Assembly: GCF_000373585.1 (NCBI RefSeq)
Contig: NZ_KB891899.1
Span: 1-64,000, forward strand
DNA length: 64,000 bases
Direction of reading: 5' to 3'
Source: Streptomyces sp. MspMP-M5
GTDB lineage: Bacteria > Actinomycetota > Actinomycetes > Streptomycetales > Streptomycetaceae
In this document: one piece after another, positions 52,840 through 60,984 of the stretch
Numbering within the stretch: position 1 is the first letter of the stretch
Layout: every line of letters begins with the position of its first letter
Position numbers and translations under genes: made by a program
The notes under the pieces: generated by a model
What the model saw: only the letters and a program-made list of their open reading frames with translations
The model's database searches: none
Told to the model about the DNA's origin: nothing

Positions 52840-53589
52840 ATGCCCGAGAAGCACGCACCAGGATGTGTCCTCATCACCGGGGTGTCCCGGGGAATCGGGC
52901 GCAGCGTGGCACTTCAACTGGCCGCCGAGGGACACGACGTCGCCGGCTGTTTCACCGCGCACAGCGAACAGTCGGAGAAGACCCGCGCCGAGGTCGAGGA
53001 ACTGGGCGTCCGTACCCACTTCACCCCCTGCGACATCACCGACCCTGACGCAGCGGACCGCCTCGTCAAGGAGGCCGAGGAGGCACTCGGACCGCTGGAC
53101 GCCGTGATCACCAACGCCGGCATCACCCGCGACCGGCACCTGGTGCTGATGGACCATACGGACTGGGACGATGTCCTCACCACCAACCTCACCGGGACCT
53201 GGACCGTCTGCCGCGCAGCCGCGTTCCGCTTCATGAAGCGCGGCGGCGGAAGCATAGTCACGCTCTCCTCCGCCGCCGGGGTCTACGGCAACGCCGGGCA
53301 GACCAACTACGCCGCCAGCAAGGCCGGGATCATCGGCTTCACCAAGGCGCTGGCCAAAGAGGTAGCCCCCTACGGGGTGCGGGTCAACGCCGTCGCCCCC
53401 GGGCTCATCGAGACCGACATGACCGCCGGACTGGACGGCAAGGTCCGCGACGAGGCGCGCCGGCGCGTGCCGTTGAGCCGCTTCGGCACCCCCGAGGAAG
53501 CGGCCGCCGTCGTGTCCTTCCTGGTCTCCGGCCGCGCCTCCTACGTGACAGGGCAGGTGTTCCAGGTGGACGGAGGGATGACTCTGTGA
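52840..53589 (+). CDS. 3-oxoacyl-ACP ketoreductase (FabG-like SDR)
   Basis: 249 residues from ATG 52840 with AGGAGG upstream. Short-chain dehydrogenase motifs: VLITGVSRGIGRSVALQLA (cofactor TGxxxGxG), NAGITRDRHLVLMDHTDW, the catalytic S-Y-K set in VTLSSAAGVYGNAGQTNYAASKAG, and GVRVNAVAPGLIETDMTAGL. FabG level of similarity is high, including GMTL at the end. It should reduce each beta-keto intermediate on the ACP at 54521, giving the hydroxyl for the dehydratase that follows with overlap. Confidence 0.95.
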   Translation: MPEKHAPGCVLITGVSRGIGRSVALQLAAEGHDVAGCFTAHSEQSEKTRAEVEELGVRTHFTPCDITDPDAADRLVKEAEEALGPLDAVITNAGITRDRHLVLMDHTDWDDVLTTNLTGTWTVCRAAAFRFMKRGGGSIVTLSSAAGVYGNAGQTNYAASKAGIIGFTKALAKEVAPYGVRVNAVAPGLIETDMTAGLDGKVRDEARRRVPLSRFGTPEEAAAVVSFLVSGRASYVTGQVFQVDGGMTL

Positions 53590-54524
53590 TGCCGTCCGCC
53601 ACCGCCGCACCGCTCGACGCGGTCCGCTCGGTCCGTACGCACCCCGCGGACGGCGGGGCACTGCTGCGGGCCGAGCAGCGAGTGGACGCGGACCAGCTCT
53701 ACCTCCGCGCGCACTTCCCCGGAGAGGCCGTCTATCCAGGGGTGTTCCTGCTGGACACCTTGCAGCAGGCTGCCGCCGGCACGGTGCCCGATGCGCGAAT
53801 AGCCCGGGTCATCTCGCTGCGCTGTCTCGCACCGCTCGCCGGGGGCGCGGAGTTCGTGCTGGAAGCCACCACACGCCCCATGGGCGGGGGCTGCACCGAG
53901 GTCACCGGGTCGTACCTCCGCGCCGACGGGGTGTGTGCGGCGCGGATCCGGGCCGAGCTCGGCCCGCCGCTGCCCGAGGCGGACCCGGTGCGGCCACCCC
54001 GGACGGCGGGCACGGCCGGCCCGGAGCCCGCGCGGCTGCGCGAACTGCTCCCACACGGCTGGCCGATGCTGCTGGTGGACCAGGTCATCCACCTGGAGCC
54101 AGGGAAGCGACTGACCGCGCTCAAGGCCGTCACAGCCGCCGAGCCCTGCTACCGGAACGTGCCGCGTGCCGCCGCAGCGGAGGAGTACGACTACCCCTTC
54201 TCGCTGCTGCTGGAGTCCTTCGGCCAGTCCGCCGCGGTGCTGTGGCGGACGGCGGCCCGGGAACAGGAGGACACCGGCATCCCCATGTTCGTCGCTGCTC
54301 GTGACGCCCGGCAGTACTTCCCGGTGCGGCCCGGAGACGTCGTCACACACGAAGTCGTGCTGGAGCACGTATCGACCGGATCCGCGCTCGCCCACGGAAC
54401 GAGCCACGTCTCCGGCCGCGCTGTCGCCGGCTGGCGCTCGCTGATGGCGGTCTCCCGGCCGCCCCGACAGGTCCTCCCGGCCGCTGCCGCGCGGCCGGGG
54501 CAATCCCAGGAGGAACGCTCATGA
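53586..54524 (+). CDS. double-hotdog beta-hydroxyacyl-ACP dehydratase
   Basis: 312 residues, GTGA overlap with fabG. Two FabA/FabZ-type hotdog units in tandem. Unit 1 has the FabZ-like LRAHFPGEAVYPGVFLLDTLQQAA (His kept, acidic residue Asp instead of Glu). Unit 2 (from about 145) has LRELLPHGWPMLLVDQVIHLEPG and YPFSLLLESFGQSAAVLW, which keeps the Glu-type helix but lacks HFPG. The active site may be shared between the two halves, each giving one catalytic residue. It would form the double bonds of a polyene chain with FabG and the ketosynthases. Its stop overlaps the ACP start. Confidence 0.88.
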   Translation: MMPSATAAPLDAVRSVRTHPADGGALLRAEQRVDADQLYLRAHFPGEAVYPGVFLLDTLQQAAAGTVPDARIARVISLRCLAPLAGGAEFVLEATTRPMGGGCTEVTGSYLRADGVCAARIRAELGPPLPEADPVRPPRTAGTAGPEPARLRELLPHGWPMLLVDQVIHLEPGKRLTALKAVTAAEPCYRNVPRAAAAEEYDYPFSLLLESFGQSAAVLWRTAAREQEDTGIPMFVAARDARQYFPVRPGDVVTHEVVLEHVSTGSALAHGTSHVSGRAVAGWRSLMAVSRPPRQVLPAAAARPGQSQEERS

Positions 54525-54775
54525 CCACCGCCACAACCCACCTCACCGAACTGCGGGAGATCGTCTCCGAGGTCTTGGAGCTGGAGCCCGACGAGTTGAC
54601 CGACACCGGCGACTTCGTCGAGGAGTACGAGGCCGACTCGCTGCGTGCCATCGAGATCCTCGCCCGGATCGAGAAGCAGTACGACTGCGAGATCCCGCAG
54701 GCCGAGCTGCCGCAGATGCGCAACCTCAAGGCCGTGTACGAGGTCGTCGCGGCTCACGCGGGCTGGGAGGACTGA
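54521..54775 (+). CDS. acyl carrier protein of the type II PKS
   Basis: 84 residues. Phosphopantetheine site FVEEYEADSLRAIEILARIEKQ with Ser40 in DSL. Acidic, FAS/PKS-type. ATGA overlap with the dehydratase and 3 bp before the ketosynthase, so it is the carrier for chain building. It differs from the ACP at 42639 (GYHSL), implying two separate loading lines. Confidence 0.95.
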   Translation: MTTATTHLTELREIVSEVLELEPDELTDTGDFVEEYEADSLRAIEILARIEKQYDCEIPQAELPQMRNLKAVYEVVAAHAGWED

Positions 54776-54778
54776 ACA

Positions 54779-55987
54779 GTGCCGCGGGTCCTGGTCACCG
54801 GGCTGGGACCAGTCTCCAGCATCGGCACCGGAGTCAAGGAGTTCCGGGAGTCCCTGCTGACGGGCCGCTCCGGGATCTCGCCCATCAGCAGTTTCGACAC
54901 CACCGGCTTCCCCTACGTGCACGCCGGTGAGGTCTCCGGCTTCCGGCCGGAGGAGCTCCTGTGGAAACTGCCGGCACCGAAGTGGGGAAGGTCCGGCCGG
55001 TTCGCCGCCGCGGCCGCCCGGCTCGCCGCCGAGGACGCCGGACTTGACCAGGAGGGGGCCTTCGCGCCGCAGCGGGCGGCCGCCGTCGTCGGCACCACCA
55101 GTGGCGAGTCCCAGGAGGTCGAGGAGCTGACGGCCCAGCGGATGCACGGCGGGTTCCCCGCGGCCGACGGCGAGGTCTTCCGCAGACTGCCGGCGGCACG
55201 GGTCAGCCACGCCGTCGCCGCCGAACTCGGCCTGGAGGGTGAGGTGCTGACCCTCGCCACCGCCTGCTCCGCGAGCAACTACGCGCTCGGGTACGGCTAT
55301 GACCTGATCGCCTCCGGCGAGGCCGACGTGGTGTTCGCCGGCGGCGCCGACTCCGTGTGCCGCTGGGCACATGCCGGGTTCCACCGGCTCGGCGCGCTCA
55401 CCGAACGCGCCTGCGCTCCCTTCGACCGGGACCGCTCCGGCATCCTCACCGGAGAGGGCGGCGCCATGCTCGTCCTGGAGAGCGAGGACTCCGCGCGGGC
55501 CCGCGGCGCCCTGCCGTACGCCGAACTCCTCGGCTACGGGGTGAACTGCGACGCTTCGCACATGGTCGCGCCGGATGCCGCCTCGATAGCGGAGTGCATG
55601 CGGCTGGCCCATCGCAGCGCGGGCATCGAGCCGCACCAGGTCGACTACATCTGCGCCCATGGCACCGGCACCCCGGCCAACGACGCGGTGGAGGCCCAGG
55701 CCGTACGCGAGGTGTTCGGGGAGCGGACACCGCCGATCAGCTCCATCAAGTCGATGCTCGGCCACACGATGGGCGCCGCGAGCGGCTTCGGAGCGATCGC
55801 GTCCGCCCTTGCCCTCGCCCACGGCTTTCTGCCGCCGACCGTGAACCATCAGCATGCGGACCCGGAGCTCGGGGATATCGACCCGGTACCGAACACCGCG
55901 CGCCCGGCCCGGCCGCGAGTGGTGCAGAACAACGGATTCGCCTTCGGCGGCAACAACGCCATCACCATTCTGGGGGTGCCCTCGTGA
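54779..55987 (+). CDS. ketosynthase, active (KS-alpha type)
   Basis: 402 residues from GTG 54779. FabF-type KS with complete catalytic triad: Cys163 in TACSASNYAL, His294 in ICAHGTGTPAND, His329 in LGHTMGAASG; C-terminal NNGFAFGGNNAIT. It should extend the ACP-bound chain by decarboxylative condensation. The next gene encodes a degenerate partner, so together they resemble the KS-CLF heterodimers of type II systems, here with reducing partners (FabG, dehydratase) as in polyene-making type II clusters. Confidence 0.95.
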   Translation: MPRVLVTGLGPVSSIGTGVKEFRESLLTGRSGISPISSFDTTGFPYVHAGEVSGFRPEELLWKLPAPKWGRSGRFAAAAARLAAEDAGLDQEGAFAPQRAAAVVGTTSGESQEVEELTAQRMHGGFPAADGEVFRRLPAARVSHAVAAELGLEGEVLTLATACSASNYALGYGYDLIASGEADVVFAGGADSVCRWAHAGFHRLGALTERACAPFDRDRSGILTGEGGAMLVLESEDSARARGALPYAELLGYGVNCDASHMVAPDAASIAECMRLAHRSAGIEPHQVDYICAHGTGTPANDAVEAQAVREVFGERTPPISSIKSMLGHTMGAASGFGAIASALALAHGFLPPTVNHQHADPELGDIDPVPNTARPARPRVVQNNGFAFGGNNAITILGVPS

Positions 55988-57144
55988 CAACCGCTGCCCC
56001 ACATACCACCCCTGCCGCGCCCTTCACCGGTTCCGCCGTCCGGGCCGTGATCACCGGGTGGAGCGTGCTCTCGTCCGCGGGTCCCGACCGCGCGGCCTTC
56101 ACCGAGGCGGTGGCCCGCTACCGCGCGCAGGGCCCGAGCGCGCTCCCCGCAGGCGTGGGGGCGGTGCTGTACGACGATCCGCTGCCGGGCCCGGCGCAGC
56201 ACGTGGTACCGGATTTCGACGTCCGGGCTGCCCTCGGGCGGAAGGGCACCGGTTCCTACGACCGCAACACCGGTCTCGCCGTGGTCGCCTGCGGCCAGGC
56301 ACTTGCCGACAGCGGCATTGACGTGGCTGCGGTGGGCAACCGCACGGTCGGTGCCGCGCTGGGGACCACGGTCGGCAGCCTCCGCTCCACCAGCGACTAC
56401 AGCCTGGAAACCCTCACCCAGCCGCGCCCGTACCTGGTCAACCCGGCGCTCTTTCCCAACACCGTGATGAACTGCGCGGCCGGGCAGGCCGCCATCCGGT
56501 ACGGGCTGCGCGGGGTCAACGCCACCGTCGCCGGGGGCACGCTCGGCTTCCACGGTGCGCTGCGCTACGCCCTGAACGCACTGCGCCGGGGCGCCGTCCG
56601 GTCCATGCTCACCGGCGCGGTCGAGGAGTTCACTCCCCACTCGGCCTGGGCCTGCCACCACATTGCCGGTGCGGCTCCGCCGGGTGAGGCCGCGGCGGTG
56701 TTCCTGATCGAACACCCGGGCAACACGGCAGGTGGTCCGCCCCGCGCGGAGATTCTTGCTGCCTGCTCCGCCACGGCGCTCACTCCCCAGGACACGGAGC
56801 GGGCGCTGGCCCGGTGCGTGTCCAGCGCCCTCGACCGCGCCGGGATCGCGACCGAGGAAGTCCGCCTGGTGGTCACCGGCGACGGTCAGGGCCCCGGGGG
56901 CGTACAGGACCGGGCTGCCCGCACGGCCCTCGGCGATGGCCCCGAGGTGCTCGACATCCTCGGCCTCACCGGCGACTGCCAGGCGGCGAACGGAGCCCTC
57001 CAACTCGCCACGCTGCTTGCCGTGCAGGAGGCCGGGACGGAGCCGGCCGCGGCTCTCGGCGTGGTCACCGGGTGCACGCCGGACGGTGCGGTCGGCGCGA
57101 TGGTGGTCAGGGGGTGCGGCCATGGCGGTGCTGATCGCCGCTAG
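55984..57144 (+). CDS. chain-length-factor-like ketosynthase partner
   Basis: 386 residues, GTGA overlap with the KS. KS fold, but the catalytic histidines are lost: the HGTG position reads VVTGDGQGPGG and the GHxxGA position reads LTGDCQAANGALQL. A cysteine is still present in VMNCAAGQAAI (Cys164), unlike the Gln of classical CLFs. The likely role is KS-beta/CLF of the preceding KS, setting chain length. Loss of both His makes condensation on its own unlikely. Confidence 0.88.
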   Translation: MTTAAPHTTPAAPFTGSAVRAVITGWSVLSSAGPDRAAFTEAVARYRAQGPSALPAGVGAVLYDDPLPGPAQHVVPDFDVRAALGRKGTGSYDRNTGLAVVACGQALADSGIDVAAVGNRTVGAALGTTVGSLRSTSDYSLETLTQPRPYLVNPALFPNTVMNCAAGQAAIRYGLRGVNATVAGGTLGFHGALRYALNALRRGAVRSMLTGAVEEFTPHSAWACHHIAGAAPPGEAAAVFLIEHPGNTAGGPPRAEILAACSATALTPQDTERALARCVSSALDRAGIATEEVRLVVTGDGQGPGGVQDRAARTALGDGPEVLDILGLTGDCQAANGALQLATLLAVQEAGTEPAAALGVVTGCTPDGAVGAMVVRGCGHGGADRR

Positions 57145-58243
57145 CGCCGTGCGCACCTGCTTCGGTGACGCGGACGAGACGTACCGCGCGCTGCTCGCCA
57201 GCCGCTGCGGCGCCGCCCCGCTGCGCGGGTTCGACACCAGGCGGTTTCATGTGCACCACGGGTACCAGCTCCCGGAGGACCCCGCCGACACGCGACCGTT
57301 CCGGGCCGGCCGTCTGCTGGCCCGATGCGTCGACCAGGTACTGAAGGAAGCCGGACTCGACCCCTCACGCGAGCAGGTACGGGCCGTGGTCGGCTCCGGC
57401 CTGCGGGAGCTGCGCTCCATAGAGGACGGCGCACCCGAAGCGGCCGGCACCGCCGAGCGGCAGCACTTTGCCGGCTCCCTATCCCACGCCGTGCCGCGGA
57501 CCCTCACGATCGCCAACGCGTGCAGCGCAGGCGGCCATGCGCTCGCGCTCGCCCAGGACCTCCTCGAACTCGGCGACGCCGACGCTGTGGTGGTCGGCGG
57601 CACTGACGAGATGACTGCGTCGATGCTGGCGATGATCGGCCGGGTGACCGACGAACCCGCCGACCGGCTAAGGCCGTTCGACACCGCACGGGGTGGGGTC
57701 CTCCTCGGTGAGGGCGCCGCCGCCCTGGTTGTCGTCCCGGACCGCCCGGCACAGCGCCGCCGCTGGCCGGGGAGCCTGGCCCGGGTGCTCGCCACCGGGT
57801 TGAGCTGCGACGCAGGGCACGAGACCGCGCCCGACCCCGAAGGCATCACCCGCGCAGTGCACGACGCCTACCAGCGTGCCGGCCGCAGCGCGGCGGACAC
57901 CGGGCTGGTCGTGGCACACGGCACGGGCACCGTGCTCAACGACCCCGTCGAGGCCACGGTGCTGACCGAGACGTTGCCGTCTCGGCCGGTGGTCACCGCG
58001 GTCAAGGGCGCCCTCGGACACACCTCCGGCGCGTCCGCGCTGATGAGCCTCGACGTGGCAGCCCGTGCCCTGAGCGCTGGCAGCGCGCCCCCGATGGTCG
58101 GTCTGCGGCAGGCCATCGAGGAGGCCGCCGCACTGCGTCTGGTCGCCGGAACCCCGGCGGCCTGCGATCCGAGCGGCCTCGCCCAGGTCAACTCCTTCGG
58201 CTTCGGCGGGGTCAATGCCGTCACACTCCTGGAGGCCGTCTGA
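57122..58243 (+). CDS. second active ketosynthase
   Basis: 373 residues from ATG 57122, overlapping the previous gene by 23 bp. Complete triad: Cys134 in IANACSAGGHALAL, VVAHGTGTVLND and ALGHTSGASALMS; ends VNSFGFGGVNAVTLLEAV. It is slightly shorter than FabF and more like KS enzymes of aryl-polyene and other reducing type II systems. It may carry out a dedicated step, such as the first condensation, or act as a second KS with the degenerate partner downstream. Confidence 0.92.
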   Translation: MAVLIAASAVRTCFGDADETYRALLASRCGAAPLRGFDTRRFHVHHGYQLPEDPADTRPFRAGRLLARCVDQVLKEAGLDPSREQVRAVVGSGLRELRSIEDGAPEAAGTAERQHFAGSLSHAVPRTLTIANACSAGGHALALAQDLLELGDADAVVVGGTDEMTASMLAMIGRVTDEPADRLRPFDTARGGVLLGEGAAALVVVPDRPAQRRRWPGSLARVLATGLSCDAGHETAPDPEGITRAVHDAYQRAGRSAADTGLVVAHGTGTVLNDPVEATVLTETLPSRPVVTAVKGALGHTSGASALMSLDVAARALSAGSAPPMVGLRQAIEEAAALRLVAGTPAACDPSGLAQVNSFGFGGVNAVTLLEAV

Positions 58244-59202
58244 TGGACACCGGGTGTGCCGTCACCTCGGCGGTGCTGTACCTGCCTGAAGCCGATGCGC
58301 CGGGGTGCCGGCTCCCCGCGGGCACCGGCGGGGGCCCGGCCCCCCGCGCGGACCGCGCCCATGAACTGCTCGGCCGCAAGGGGCTGTCCACGAAGGACGC
58401 CGCGACCCGGCTCGCCCTGTGCGCGGTGCACCGGGCACTGGACCGTCCCGACGGCGGACCCCGGCCAACTGGCCCGCCCGATACGCGTACCGCCGTGGTC
58501 GTCAGCAGCGGGCTCGGCAACGTCGCGGCCGTCACCGCCATCGCCCGCTCCGCACGCGAGGGTGGCCGCCGCCAGGTCAGCCCGCTCCAGGCACCCAATG
58601 CCTCCAGCAACGTCATCGCGGCCACGCTCGCCATCCGCTACCGCTGGGGCGGGCCGAATCTCATGGTGTGTTCCGGTGCCACCGGCGGACTCGACGCCCT
58701 GGAGACCGCTTCCCTGCTGTTGCGCACCGGGCGCGCCGACCGGGTGGTCCTGGTCGGCGCCGAGTCCGGGGAGCAGGAGGCGGCGTACGTGCTGGGCGGA
58801 CCGCTGCGCGCCGTGGCCGCCTGCGTCCTGCTGTGTCGCCCGGCGGACGCGCCCGCGGCGCCGCGAACCGGACAGGTCCTGACCCCCGGCAGCCTGCCGC
58901 TCGGCGGTCCGGGCGAGTTGGTGGCCGGTCCCCCAGAGGCCGTATCCCCGACGGCACACCCGTTGGCAGAGGGGCTGTTCGGCACCGGGCACGGCGCCGA
59001 CGGCGTTCTCGCGCTGGCCGCCGCCGCGCGGCAGGTCCGGCACGACTGCCGGAGTGCGCTCGCCGTGTGCGGGAGCGCGGAGGCCGGCTGGCGGGCCTGC
59101 ACCGTGACCCCGTATGGGGCCGGGCGAAAGAGGCTGCGCGTTGGCCAGAGTGCGGCGGACCGTGTGGAGCAGCGGTGGACGGCGCCGGAGGTGCCGTCAT
59201 GA
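58243..59202 (+). CDS. truncated ketosynthase-like partner protein
   Basis: 319 residues; ATG overlaps the KS stop (TGATG). A KS-type N-terminal core is seen in AVVVSSGLGNVAAVTAIARSA, SPLQAPNASSNVIAATLAIRY and MVCSGATGGLDALETASLLL, where the catalytic Cys position (ACSAGG in the neighbour) is Gly. No HGTG or GHTxGA motif follows, and the chain is about 80-90 residues short. It is likely a non-catalytic partner for the preceding KS, giving the operon two KS/partner pairs. Confidence 0.8.
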   Translation: MDTGCAVTSAVLYLPEADAPGCRLPAGTGGGPAPRADRAHELLGRKGLSTKDAATRLALCAVHRALDRPDGGPRPTGPPDTRTAVVVSSGLGNVAAVTAIARSAREGGRRQVSPLQAPNASSNVIAATLAIRYRWGGPNLMVCSGATGGLDALETASLLLRTGRADRVVLVGAESGEQEAAYVLGGPLRAVAACVLLCRPADAPAAPRTGQVLTPGSLPLGGPGELVAGPPEAVSPTAHPLAEGLFGTGHGADGVLALAAAARQVRHDCRSALAVCGSAEAGWRACTVTPYGAGRKRLRVGQSAADRVEQRWTAPEVPS

Positions 59203-59981
59203 CCGGTCCCGTGCAGAGCCTCAGCGCCGGCACTCCACAGGGCCCGCGGGCCGTGCTCGTACACGGTATGGAGGACACCTGGGAGAGCTGGTACCCGCTG
59301 GTGCGCCTGCTGCCCTCGCACTGGCAGGTCAGCGCCCTGGACCTGCCGTGGCGGGCCGGGAACGACTACGGCTGGCGCCGCGAGGCCACTCCGCGCGGCT
59401 GGCTGGAGCACGGCCTGGCGCAACTTCCTGAACCCCCCACCCTCTTGGTAGGCCACTCCTTCGGCGCCACCGCCGTGCTGGAGACGCTGGCCGGGGCCGA
59501 CCGGCTGCCCGCTCCTGCCGCCGTGCTCGCCGCGCCGTTCTACCGTCCGCCCGGCCTGCCTGCCACCTGGTCGGTCTTCGAACGCTCGCGGAGCAACTTC
59601 GACGACATCATCCGGGCCGGTCTCGACGTGCGGCTCGGACGTCGGGCCGAACACCTCGACCCGGCGCTCCGCACCCACATGGTGCGGATGATGAGCGAAC
59701 GGATCGGGCCGGCCGGATTCCTCACCCTCTTCGAACAGTTCCTGGCCACCGCGGGCTTCGACCTGTCCCGGGTGGACGTCCCGGTGCTGGTGCTCGGCGG
59801 GACCACCGACCCCTGCCTGGCCGACGGCCGTGCCGAGGCGCTCCAGAGGGAGCTGCCCCGCGGACGCGTACGGCTCGACGACGACTACCACCACTTCTGC
59901 CACGTGGCACAGGCCGCGGAGGTGGCCGCGGAGATCTGTGCCTTCGTCGACGCGAACCACAGCGAGGAGATGAGCGCATGA
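59199..59981 (+). CDS. alpha/beta hydrolase
   Basis: 260 residues, ATGA overlap. Nucleophile elbow LLVGHSFGATAVLET (GHSFG), HGMEDTWESW at the oxyanion end, acid in LVLGGTTDPCL and the catalytic His in DDDYHHFCHVA. A single-domain hydrolase of the MhpC/thioesterase type; it may release or edit the polyketide chain. It is embedded in the PKS operon with overlaps on both sides. Confidence 0.9.
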   Translation: MTGPVQSLSAGTPQGPRAVLVHGMEDTWESWYPLVRLLPSHWQVSALDLPWRAGNDYGWRREATPRGWLEHGLAQLPEPPTLLVGHSFGATAVLETLAGADRLPAPAAVLAAPFYRPPGLPATWSVFERSRSNFDDIIRAGLDVRLGRRAEHLDPALRTHMVRMMSERIGPAGFLTLFEQFLATAGFDLSRVDVPVLVLGGTTDPCLADGRAEALQRELPRGRVRLDDDYHHFCHVAQAAEVAAEICAFVDANHSEEMSA

Positions 59982-60907
59982 GTGCCGATGTGGAGATGCC
60001 CCGGCGGATTGAGGTCGGCCGGCCACGGTACGCGGGTGCGAACATCCGTACCTGGATCGGCTTCAAACACTTCATGCAGCTGGCCGAGGAGGCGGTGCTG
60101 GAGTGGTTCCGTGTCCAGGGGCAGCCGCCGGGCCGGCTCTACCACGAACACGGACTGGGGCTGGAGATCATCGACTCCTCGGCACTGCTGCCTGCCGTGC
60201 TGGACGTCGACGACGCGGTGACCGCCGAGGTCGCCCCGCTGCGCCCTGGCCGTTTCTCCGTACGACTGCGCGCCGAACGCCCCGAGGGGCACAGCACCGT
60301 ACTGCGGGGGAAGGTCGGCATAGCCCTGGTCACCGAGAAGGAGGCTCCCGGGGACGCTGCGCCCCCCGCCGGTCTGCACGCCCCCGTCGTGCCGGAGGTC
60401 CGTCCCGATCCCGGCGCGGAGCCTTTGCCGTTGGACCGGGTCACCCCGGAGGAGGCGCTGCGCCTCACGTATGGCTGCGACGCCTTAGTACGGGACTGGC
60501 GCGCCGCCTACTACCACTGCCACTACTCCGACCGCCTCCAGCACTCGGCGTACGTCCGGGAGTTGGAGGAGACCGTGGACGCGTTTCTCGCCGGCCGCGG
60601 ACTGGGTGTGCCCAAGTTGCTGGCTGAACGTGCCTGGATACCGGTGGTCTCCCGGGCCCGTGTCCGGATGCTCGCGGATGTCCGTATGGACGAGACGCTC
60701 TACACCGTCTTCCGAGTGGAGGACGTCCTGCGCGAGACCACCTACAACGGGCGGATGGACTGCTGGGTGCGGCGCGGTGACTCGCTCGTGCAGACCGCCA
60801 CCGCGCACATCCAGCACGGCTATGCCGTCAGCCGGGGCCCCGACTCCGGCACCCTCGCCCGGCTCTGCCCCGCCACCGTGGCCGCGCTCACCGGAGGTGC
60901 GGCATGA
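59978..60907 (+). CDS. tandem-hotdog acyl-ACP/CoA thioesterase-like protein
   Basis: 309 residues. Two hotdog units: the first has IGFKHFMQLAEEAVLEWFR; the second has YYHCHYSDRLQHSAYVRELEETVDAFLAGRG, close to the 4HBT/YbgC-type helix with a QHSAY block in place of GHVNNAxY. The second unit's RMDETLYTVFRVEDVLRETTYNGRMD is strand-rich as expected. It may be a thioesterase or a hotdog dehydratase/isomerase of the type II line. One in-frame TTA codon (60485-60487). The stop overlaps a mini-ORF. Confidence 0.8.
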   Translation: MSADVEMPRRIEVGRPRYAGANIRTWIGFKHFMQLAEEAVLEWFRVQGQPPGRLYHEHGLGLEIIDSSALLPAVLDVDDAVTAEVAPLRPGRFSVRLRAERPEGHSTVLRGKVGIALVTEKEAPGDAAPPAGLHAPVVPEVRPDPGAEPLPLDRVTPEEALRLTYGCDALVRDWRAAYYHCHYSDRLQHSAYVRELEETVDAFLAGRGLGVPKLLAERAWIPVVSRARVRMLADVRMDETLYTVFRVEDVLRETTYNGRMDCWVRRGDSLVQTATAHIQHGYAVSRGPDSGTLARLCPATVAALTGGAA

Positions 60908-60984
60908 GCGAACGTAGTGAGCGAATCATTGAGAGGTGCGCGTCGAGCGAATGCGAGACCTCGCGGAGCGAGGTGTCGGCATGA
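60904..60984 (+). other. 78-bp insert with 26-codon mini-ORF and hairpin
   Basis: Between the hotdog gene and the isomerase gene lies a 26-codon frame (starts MSERSERIIE). Its ATG overlaps the upstream stop (60904-60907) and its TGA overlaps the downstream ATG (60981-60984). Both junctions read GCATGAGC, so the insert looks like a unit flanked by an 8-bp direct repeat. It includes an imperfect 11-bp hairpin (60954-60964 with 60968-60978, loop GGA). It preserves translational coupling across the gap. A short mobile repeat or a coupling device are both possible. Confidence 0.55.
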
